Shown here: positions 56,543-64,000 of the stretch, piece after piece
Numbering within the stretch: position 1 is the stretch's first letter
Layout: every line of letters begins with the position of its first letter
Notes under the pieces: model-generated
Told to the model about the DNA's origin: nothing
The model's input: the letters and a program-made list of their open reading frames with translations, nothing else
Databases searched by the model: none
NCBI GenBank assembly: GCA_029876055.1
Contig: CM056875.1
Span: forward strand, 4,179,001 to 4,243,000
Direction: 5' to 3'
Length of the DNA stretch: 64,000 nt
From: Madurella fahalii
Taxonomy: Eukaryota > Ascomycota > Sordariomycetes > Sordariales
Program-made: the position numbers and the translations under genes

Positions 56543-56545
<3 letters not shown>

Positions 56546-56573
56546 AGAGAAGAGGGAGGGGGGAGGAGGAAGC

Positions 56574-56580
56574 CTTTATA
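56574..56580 (-). promoter_or_regulatory. TATA box of the secreted-protein gene
   Basis: TATAAAG on the minus strand, 241 bases before the ATG at 56333 and just upstream of the CT tract. Confidence 0.55.
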
Positions 56581-57445
56581 CTCAACTGCCCGCCCACGGA
56601 GGGAAACTAGCTTTCTCCAAGGTTCTGCGCAATTTGATCATATCTGACCATTTTGCGCAATGTGATCATTAGGCCAAGATTTCGGTGTCGTGAGCTATCT
56701 ATCTAGTTTGCTTTAGGGTAGTCTTAGCTTGACCGAACGCCGAAGTCTAATGCTGAGATCATCGCCGGTCGTCTTGGAGACCCATCTCCTTTTTGCCTTA
56801 GTGTAGAGCTGGTGGGGGTTCGAAGGGCAGGCAGGAGATACCACACGGCCGTGCGCCGGCGCTAGGGTTCAGGTAGCAATCATCACGAAGTATCATGGCC
56901 CGGGTTTGTTTGTACTCTGAGCGGCTTCAAGGAAGATCTGGCAGTGATTTGGACTGCCAGTCCCTCCTCGCATATATCAACCTCTAATGTTAAAGACGGA
57001 AGTTTGGATGGCAGCTTACTCAGGTCTATGAAAGGTGACATTTGTGCGCACATATCAGGTCCAAGCCACTGCAAACCGTGCGCCACCGGGCCTTGAGGAC
57101 CTCGGTGTTCGCCCATGCGGCTAGGTAATCTTGGACTTGCTCGAGACCACGCGCCGCCTGAGGACCGAGCGTGCAGCCGGTCGTTGCCACCGCCGGCCTC
57201 AGCTCATCACCGAAATTTCCATGTCAACATTGCAAAGGTTTGGTGCCGGATTGTGTGGAATCGACTTCAAATTCTCAGTTTGATTTCCTGCTCAACTGAC
57301 GGTATCGTCTTCTCAAAGGAAATGGCCATGGTCCTCGAACCCTGGATGGTCAGAACGCCTAACCCCACGTGATGCCCGCTGCTTTTTGCTTGTGACCAAC
57401 TCTAAGTTTCCCCCGCAACCAAAGACCCCATCGCCCAAACGCAGC

Positions 57446-58120
57446 CTAATCTTCAGGGACCCCAGAGAACAAACCTACACGCATGCGGTGGCTCTAATCG
57501 AGCGTGAGCAGTGGGTCCTGGACAAGGACATAGGTTTGCAAGAAGTACTCACGAAGGGGAGCTTCGGAATAATGACGGCTAGCACGGCTAGGAAGTTGAT
57601 GGTGAAGTAAGCCAGGTCGTAGTGGGTGTAATGTGTGCTCAGGAGGAAGAGGACGATGGGCACGCTGAGAAGGAACTTCTTGGCAGGGGTATACTGGGCA
57701 CCGTCATCGATCTGCTCCCACATGTTGAGGTTGTCGTACGCGCCGCCGTTGAACTCGAAAGGCACGCCGCGAACGTAGTGGAACATTATATACGAGCCAA
57801 ACATGTACGTGATGTTGGTCAACGTCCATGATGTCTCCTGTGAGACGCCCGGGATGATATCGTAAAATATCTTGAGGCACAGAATCAGGACAAGATGGAT
57901 CGTCCATGCACCTGCCGGGGAAATACTGTTTCAGCTCGGCGCTCGTCACACTGCAGGGGGACGGGATTCTGGTCGGCAGCATACCTTTGGCGTTGACCCA
58001 ATTCGCGTTCAGGTTTGGCAGCGCGGATTGGTCGCTGAGCTGCTCAATCGGCTCGGGGGGCTCGTAGTAGACCTGGAGAATACTACTAGATCTCCTCCTG
58101 CGGCCGGTCTTGTCCGCCAT
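57446..58120 (-). CDS. ORM1: ORM1/ORMDL family regulator of serine palmitoyltransferase
   Basis: An ER membrane protein that restrains sphingolipid synthesis by binding serine palmitoyltransferase. Exons 58120-57985, 57911-57553 and 57493-57446 give 180 residues. Family hallmarks visible: LNANWVNAKGAW before the first helix, SWTLTNITYMFGSYIMFHYV, RGVPFEF, WEQIDDGAQYTPAKKFLL and FTINFLAVLAVIIPKLPF. Four hydrophobic helices are seen. The last exon adds only 15 residues (SHRMRVGLFSGVPED). Without its splice (donor 57552, acceptor 57494) the frame reads on into unrelated sequence. The N-terminal RRRRSSS at residues 7-13 fits the place where yeast Orm proteins are phosphorylated by Ypk1. Divergent from the AIR-type gene across 1.37 kb. 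Confidence 0.95.
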
Positions 58121-59491
58121 GGTGCCGTGCGTAGGCCCACGACGCGGAGGGTTGGTTCCCACGTCGTAGGAGACGGTGCGAGAGAGAAGAATTGGAGAAG
58201 ACAGTTTGGCGGTGTTGTGTCGCCGCCGGGCGCGGCGATCGGGAGAGCTGGGCGGAGCGAAGTTCGAAAACGGACAGGCGGACCGGCGTGGATCGACGGA
58301 TTTGGGCACAGTCGATCGAAAACAAGATCGAGGTCGACCGATGGTTGACGCGGTCACTGTGACCTCTTCCGCTGGCGGTATGATGTCACAACCGTAAATG
58401 CCCCTAGAAAAGGGAGACTACCGTCCAACGTCGTTCGAGAACTGTGTGCTGGCAAAGCGATTTGAACTGTGCGACGGAGAGGAAAGCAAGCGGCACGGCC
58501 GGCGGAGGTGTGCGGCGGCTAACAGGACAGGAAGCCTCGGGCTCGGTGCGTTGGCCGGGAATAGGGTGGTGAAGCGGGCGTGGTGCGGCCCGGAGAGTCT
58601 GCTGTGTCGTTGAGCTTGCCTGCTACCTTATTGGACAATCAACGGGTCGCCCGCCCTGTGTTGCCGCGTCAGACGGATGATGCGCCAAGAGGGGACCAGA
58701 CTGGATGGGGGACGCTGAACAGTGGAAGAAACTGTTACAGCAGAAGCGTCAATGGTTCCCGGTACCGAAAATCGTATCCGGTATTCGAACGCAGAATCAG
58801 AGAAAAGGGATGAAGTGTGAAGCTGCCTTCCGGTGTTGGCAGGTGGCAATGTGGCCACAAACCCCAGATACTGTGGAGGGACAATGGGGGGCCCAGGTAC
58901 CTCCACTCTGGAGGCTTGGTCGGAGATTGAGGAGGAGTAGACAGCTCGCGGCAGTCGCAGGACATGGTGCACTAACAATTCATTTCGGCAGCAGCCGCAG
59001 GCTTGGCCCTCGTGTTCCCTGGTTGATGAAATTTACCGCTTGAGTGGTCCTGCACAGTGGCTGCGCCGAGGCCAAGCAATGAAAATTACGAACGCGTCGT
59101 GACGACTGGACCTGACCTCACTCCTCCAGAGGCACTCGTCCCCGCTCGGCCACCCAAGGCAGCAAATAAGGAAGTCGGGGACTGCCTCAGAGAACGAGGC
59201 GAACTTGGCCGGCTGGAACGGCGAGCTTGAAGAGGTGCAGCAGTTCAGCTCTACTTGTTCATTCGAGTTATCTTTATGCGAGGCCTTCTTTGTCGCATAC
59301 CGCCAAGGGTCGACGTCTGCCAAGAGTGAGAAGAACGAAAGGGACAGGGAAAAAATACCACCCAAAACAGCACCCATCAATCCTCGCACACCAGCAGGGT
59401 TCGCCGAGCCCTTCGAGAACGCAGCAGGCGCCACAGAGCCCACGCGAGGGGAAACAGTTAGCGGATTGCGCTCGGGAGGTGGCCTGACGCC
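58121..59491. other. Divergent region between ORM1 and AIR-type genes
   Basis: Promoters and leaders of two outward-facing genes in 1.37 kb. The open frames on both strands look like chance; none carries a motif. Confidence 0.6.
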
Positions 59492-61672
59492 ATGGAATCC
59501 TCTCTGGTCTTGCCGGGCCATGCCGGGCCTTCGTCGCAGTCCTTCTCGAGCAAGAAGCGCTCATCCCCCGACACCGACACCCATAGCGGCTTGAAAGAAC
59601 CAAACAGCGGGGTTGAGTCGGCAGAGGATATTACCCTCTCGTCCCAGAAAAGAGCCAAGGTGGACGACTCTCCAACTGCCGGCGGGGCACGCGATCTCGA
59701 AGAGGGCGAGACGGTGTCGTCGAAATCTTCTTCTGGATACGAGCCGCTGCATGCAAGCCAAAACACCGTCGGCCCACCTCGAAGGGCACACAGTGGCTGG
59801 AATCGTGGCATCAACAACGGCCTGCGGACATCGTTTGCTGCAGCCAGCAGGGACCGGTTTTCCAAGCCATCATTTCAGCGGGCTTCAGAACCCCCTGTGC
59901 AGCAAGATGCTGATTCCTCTCGTAACGCAGTGTCGAGAGATATTGACGACTTGGCCATGCCCCCGGGAGACCCCAGCTTCTCGAAACGTCCTAGCCGCGG
60001 GAACACCTGGCAGTCTAGATTCGTGGACTGGGCTGGTCAACTGATGAGGCTGAACAAGGACCGGGAAGGGATTCAAGATGTGGCGCTTCTAAGAGATGCC
60101 TGGGATCTCTGGCTGCAGACCCAGGTATCCATACAACCCATCGCGCGGGAGGCTGCTTTGCAAGCCGCTGCCAGGACCGATCTCGACTCTGAGAAGCTCA
60201 GAGAGATGTTCTCCACGGTGCTTGCATCTGAGCTTGACAGGCCGCCGCCCCTTTCTCCTGCGGAAGCCGGTCACGCGGAGAGCGACCGTGGTACAGACGA
60301 GCAGACTTGCAATGGGGTAAGATCGGCTAGCGAGAAGACGGCACCACAAGCAGCTCAAGAACCAAATAATTGGGCCGTCCCGCCACCACCCTCCCCTTCC
60401 TGGCACTTTGAGGTCAGACAGAAAGACCAAAGCGCTTGGGAAGCAAAGTTCGTAGCGTGGTGCCAAACACTTGCGCAGCTGAACGGGAATAAGATCAGAG
60501 CCGATACGCCTCGCGACCGAAACCGGCTCACCGAATCGTATCTGAGATGGATCGGGACGGTGGACGGACTGTCGAAAGCAAAGGCAGCGGCAGCCAGGCG
60601 CGCGGCTAGCCATTACACACAGGCAAATAGCATGCAGCTTTCGGCCACGCTGGCGGATACTCGCACGCCCAGCGAACCCCAGGCTGTGGATACGGTCTCC
60701 TTGGTGGAGGAGGATGCACTGCGCCCTGAGACGGCTGTCACCTCCAGTAAGTCTAGTGGGCTCAATGATGAGGAGCTGGCCTTGTCGAACGACGGAGAAG
60801 ACGCAGAATATCGAGAGAGGTATTTCCCCGGCATTGGTCCAGACGAGACGTTCTGCGCGATGTGCGCCTCTCGCGGCCACGTCTCGGCCGACTGTCCAGC
60901 GATGATCTGTCGCTTCTGCCACGACACTGGCCACCCGTCATTCAGCTGCCCAACCCGTCTACGATGCACAAAGTGCAAGCAGTTCGGCCATACAAAAAGG
61001 GACTGCCGGGAGAAACTAGCGTTGGCGTCAGAGGAAATGGACTGTGCCTTTTGCGAGTCGCGTGATCACTTGGACGCGTCCTGCCCTGGATTGTGGAGGA
61101 GCTTCTTGTTCAACCCAGATACCGTTCGCAAAGTTCAGTCTCTACCCATCTTCTGCTACTGCTGCGGCCGCCAGGGGCACTTCGGCCCGGCCTGCGGGTT
61201 GAACCCACACAAGCCGAAGGAGAACCAGTTGGAGACATGGAGCCAGTCCAACTGCGCTCGATATATAGACCCATCTTCACCGGAAGTCGCCATTGTTTTC
61301 AGGGCTTCTTCCGCGTCCGCTCCTGGGGCTGGACCGGCATACGAGAGACCGGATCTCGGCAAGAGCATTGTTCCCAGAAGACATATCATCTTCGAGGAAG
61401 CGGAGGATGACGAGGAGGCGGAAGACTTCATACGCCCGCCTGTGCAGAGAAACACACGGCCTGGACAAATCACTTTCTCCGGCAACACGACAGCGAGTCG
61501 GGGCGGAAGGCGGCCAACCAAGCAATACAGTGCCAGTAACGGGAGGCCAGGCTATACACAACCACCGCTACCTCCCGGACCCCCACCTCCCTTGCTACCA
61601 CAGGGCTACCAGCAGGAGAGCCGGCGGAATGGCGGTCGGCGCGCAAGGGGCGGTAGACGAGGCAATTTCTGA
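59492..61672 (+). CDS. AIR1/AIR2-type zinc-knuckle protein of the TRAMP complex
   Basis: Single exon, 726 residues. Five CCHC zinc knuckles (C-x2-C-x4-H-x4-C) lie at residues 455-468, 473-486, 492-505, 518-531 and 555-568. Number, spacing and the longer gaps before knuckles 4 and 5 fit the Air proteins. Those bind RNA and hold the poly(A) polymerase Trf4/5 in the TRAMP complex, feeding nuclear RNA to the exosome. The C-terminus is Pro-rich and ends in an RGG-like tail (RRNGGRRARGGRRGNF), typical of RNA binding. N-terminal to the knuckles are two related helical segments at 173-208 and 316-353, both beginning Trp-x-x-[KR]-Phe-Val-x-Trp, not part of the yeast proteins as I know them. Start chosen at ATG 59492, in a CGCCATGG context. 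Confidence 0.85.
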   Translation: MESSLVLPGHAGPSSQSFSSKKRSSPDTDTHSGLKEPNSGVESAEDITLSSQKRAKVDDSPTAGGARDLEEGETVSSKSSSGYEPLHASQNTVGPPRRAHSGWNRGINNGLRTSFAAASRDRFSKPSFQRASEPPVQQDADSSRNAVSRDIDDLAMPPGDPSFSKRPSRGNTWQSRFVDWAGQLMRLNKDREGIQDVALLRDAWDLWLQTQVSIQPIAREAALQAAARTDLDSEKLREMFSTVLASELDRPPPLSPAEAGHAESDRGTDEQTCNGVRSASEKTAPQAAQEPNNWAVPPPPSPSWHFEVRQKDQSAWEAKFVAWCQTLAQLNGNKIRADTPRDRNRLTESYLRWIGTVDGLSKAKAAAARRAASHYTQANSMQLSATLADTRTPSEPQAVDTVSLVEEDALRPETAVTSSKSSGLNDEELALSNDGEDAEYRERYFPGIGPDETFCAMCASRGHVSADCPAMICRFCHDTGHPSFSCPTRLRCTKCKQFGHTKRDCREKLALASEEMDCAFCESRDHLDASCPGLWRSFLFNPDTVRKVQSLPIFCYCCGRQGHFGPACGLNPHKPKENQLETWSQSNCARYIDPSSPEVAIVFRASSASAPGAGPAYERPDLGKSIVPRRHIIFEEAEDDEEAEDFIRPPVQRNTRPGQITFSGNTTASRGGRRPTKQYSASNGRPGYTQPPLPPGPPPPLLPQGYQQESRRNGGRRARGGRRGNF

Positions 61673-63232
61673 GTCTGCGGTGCAAGAGACCAGCGATGCG
61701 GGTCGAAGTAAGTTCAAGGTCGGCGGGCCATGACCAGGGAAGCGGGATCGCGTCCTGGGGCTGTCTACTTGTTTACTCCTGGCCAAGACGCGGCAAGGAA
61801 GGGAACGTACATAGTTATTTATTCCGCAGACGCCAAAAAGGGGTTTAACAGCAAGGGAAACGCCGGGCCCCAATCAGAAGCAATGTTACTCAGGGCGTCC
61901 AGAACGTTTCACTAAGCGTAATTCTGGGCCTGTCAATTGGCGGTGAAGAAAGGGTGGAGGAAATGAATTTATTCCCGCACTCGAAATGAACCAGAGGTTC
62001 CGCAGTTAGGTTGTCAAGCAGAAGGGGGGGAGCGGGGAAAAGAAAGGCAGAGAAGGAGGACAGTCGGTCAAAATCGGACGAGAATTCGACTATTGGCGTG
62101 TCTGACTCGCAATCTGGGCGAGTTCGGCTTCTAGAGTGATCACCTGGAGTTTGGCTGCCGACTTGGGCAACTGAGGGCCGGGTTCGTTGTTTCGTTTGGC
62201 CGAGAAAGGTTCGAACATCTGTCGAACCCCAAGACTGCCAGCACCATCGACCTGTCTTTTGCCCTCGGGATCGAGGGGCGCTTATGCTCTTTATCTGATC
62301 GGCCGGGAATCAGCAGCGCGCCAGTTTCGCGTGGCAATCGCGCGTGTTTCGCGAGGCGTGGTCGGCCAAGAAACAGGCACAGGGATTCACGCCCCTTTTC
62401 GCGGCCATGATTGGATCAGCGGTGTGCGTTCGATGCCGGTTCCCTGCCTCTCCCTTTTATCGATAGCGCTTCCCCCTGCGCTTCCTGCACTTCCCCGCAA
62501 CCCCGTCTTTGCAGATGTTTCTTGTTTCATGGCCTCCCAGTGGATGGGAGAAGCCGGCCATGAGACGGCTGCAGAAGGCCGCATTGGTGGCCTGCAGGAG
62601 ACTCTACCGACTGTGCCCCCGGGCCACTCAGGAGGCCCGGCGCGGTCCGCCACGTCGATCGCGCTCGCGGATGCCGTCCTCTCCCAAGGCCGAATCCTCG
62701 CTTGCTGCTTGCATCCCGAAGCCGCACCGCTGCATGGGCCAAAGTGACTCACCCATCACCACTCGTTGTCCATTCTCGACGGCTTGGGGCGACGACGAAC
62801 GGAGCCCATCAACCCATTCGTGCAGGGGAAAATGCGGAGGCTATCACCCAGCCAAGGACACAAGTCCTACCCTAGTATAACAGGGTGCTTTCTTCGATTT
62901 GCTCTGTGATCCCGACGGCTGAGCCATTTTCCCCTCTCCTTCCTGATTTCTTCGGCGCCAGGTCCTCTTCATAGTCGGCCCAGCTCCCCAAGTCTTGTCC
63001 TCCGTTGTCGTGAGATTGAAGTCGTCTCATCTGATCTCCTGTCCTGGGGCCGAGACACAAAAGTCTTTGCAAGTCTTTCTCCCCGCCTCTTCGAATAAGT
63101 TGTCCATCGTCAGATCGACATCCTCAACCCGTCGGATCATACAGCAGTTTTGTTGGTGCGGCTGATAACCCCCCCCCCCTTTTTTGACACACAAACACGC
63201 ACACAACATCGCCTCCACGACATGCAAGCGCT
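61673..63232. other. Intergenic region between AIR-type and F-box-like genes
   Basis: 1.56 kb without a supported gene. The last 400 bases are CT-rich with a C-run near 63170 and look like promoter and leader. A 186-codon frame at 62187-62747 has no motif. Confidence 0.55.
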
Positions 63233-64000
63233 ATGGCGACAAGCCCACAAGCATTCTACTGCCTGTGGCGGGACGAGGCCATCCGCGAGAGGCTCTTCGA
63301 GCTCTTGTCCAAGCAGGACATCTGCGCACTCAGACTTGCTAACTCGGCATGCTGCAACCTTGTCACCAAGAGACTATTCCTCCGCACCCACCTGACCTTC
63401 ACGGCAAATACTTTCACAAAGCCGAGCAGGATCGAAGCACTCTCGAGGGTCGGCCACCACATTGAACATCTCACCTTTTACTTCCCCCATTCCAATGCCA
63501 CCTTCCTGCCTCCCCTGATTCACCCCCGAACGGGGGATGAGATTAGCTTCCTCTATAACCCCCCTACATCGGCGGCATCGGTGTTGACACGACCAAAGTA
63601 CGGCAATTCAGAGCTTGGAGAGATTTTGACGCAACAATATCCGCCCCTCTTCCACGCCGCCACCCATGTGCCTTCCTTCATCGACGCCATGCAGCACTTG
63701 CCCAACATGCGACACCTCACCATCAAGACGCCCGGGCAAAACCCCACGGAGCGCTACCGCCGCGACGTTGTCGATTACGCCTTGATGAGCCTGCGCATCT
63801 CACTGGAGCGGGCGCCACTCACCAAGCTCACCAAGCTCTCACTCTCTGGGGTCCACCCGTCGGCTTTCAATTACCTCCGCTATGTTCCGGGTTTCGGCGC
63901 GTCGCCGTCTGCGGCGTTGCGGTGGCGCCAGATCCGGAAACTCTACATCTCGGTTGAATCCTGGGACTTTTACGGCCCCGCGCCCGGCCTGGACCATCTC
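63233..64000 (+). CDS. F-box-like protein, 3' end outside window
   Basis: An open frame of 256 codons runs from ATG 63233 to the window edge without a stop. The N-terminus (about residues 14-60: REAIR-type helix, LFELLSKQDICALRLANSAC, then LVTKRLFLRTHLTF) has the L-x3-D-I-x2-LRLxx pattern of F-box domains. F-box proteins link substrates to SCF ubiquitin ligases through Skp1. After it, IEHLTFYFPH and LPNMRHLTIKTP look like spaced beta/alpha repeats of the kind seen in fungal F-box proteins. An ATG at 63222 is nearer the cap but in another frame, giving a 57-codon overlapping frame. The domain call is by pattern only and could not be searched. Confidence 0.7.
   Translation, partial: MATSPQAFYCLWRDEAIRERLFELLSKQDICALRLANSACCNLVTKRLFLRTHLTFTANTFTKPSRIEALSRVGHHIEHLTFYFPHSNATFLPPLIHPRTGDEISFLYNPPTSAASVLTRPKYGNSELGEILTQQYPPLFHAATHVPSFIDAMQHLPNMRHLTIKTPGQNPTERYRRDVVDYALMSLRISLERAPLTKLTKLSLSGVHPSAFNYLRYVPGFGASPSAALRWRQIRKLYISVESWDFYGPAPGLDHL

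Larger units (their letters stand above)
56334..57445. other. Promoter region of the secreted-protein gene and 3' flank of ORM1
   Basis: No gene seen. Contains a CT/GA microsatellite and TATA box belonging to the secreted-protein promoter. A repeated GCGCAA-TNTGATCAT motif occurs twice near 56625-56670. Confidence 0.6.

Noticed and set aside
56800..56850. Possible tRNA around GGGGGTTCGAAGG
   Set aside because: The T-arm does not pair and no acceptor or anticodon stem was found.
62187..62747. 186-codon frame before the F-box-like gene
   Set aside because: No recognisable domain, and competing frames of similar length exist on the other strand.

Overview
The window is nuclear DNA of a filamentous ascomycete (Pezizomycotina), most likely a Sordariomycete. 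Genes are separated by 0.3-6 kb and split by short introns (41-119 nt) with GTRAGT-type donors and CTAAC/CTGAC branch points. Several families present are fungal: Zn(II)2Cys6 regulators, a HAM1-like protein, a fungal patatin and a DPRVDSD-repeat protein. All exon joins were worked out by eye from splice signals and reading frame. No rRNA, CRISPR array or intact transposon was recognised, and no tRNA was found by scanning for B-box-like sequence.

Layout, left to right. At 1-2091 (+) is the 3' part of a Pro/Ala/Ser-rich protein gene. At 4042-7040 (+) is a secreted GH31 alpha-glucosidase. At 10675-7880 (-) is a caspase-like (C14) domain fused to a C2H2 zinc-finger array. At 17470-14768 (-) is a Zn2Cys6 regulator. 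At 21746-19747 (-) is a patatin-like protein whose nucleophile serine is a glycine; it is divergent from a HAM1-like protein at 22948-25243 (+). Then come a MARVEL-type membrane protein (26083-26720, +) and a stress-type repeat protein (28194-28865, +).

A CSA/ERCC8-like WD40 repair protein (31066-29381, -) shares a 357-bp divergent promoter with an Rrn10-like Pol I factor candidate (31424-32239, +). After a 6.3-kb gene-poor stretch there is a large Zn2Cys6 regulator (38518-42397, +). It converges on ATG5 (44701-43620, -). At 51451-47134 (-) is a 1414-residue disordered protein with four copies of a short motif.

The right part holds a small secreted protein with Kex2-type sites (56333-55593, -) and, 1 kb away, what looks like a decayed copy of its 3' end (54338-54600). 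The ORM1/ORMDL sphingolipid regulator (58120-57446, -) is divergent from an AIR-type zinc-knuckle protein of the TRAMP complex (59492-61672, +). An F-box-like gene (63233 onward, +) runs off the right edge.

The genes do not form an operon or an obvious biosynthetic cluster. Most are housekeeping or regulatory genes that act separately. The most unusual protein is the caspase-like/zinc-finger fusion.
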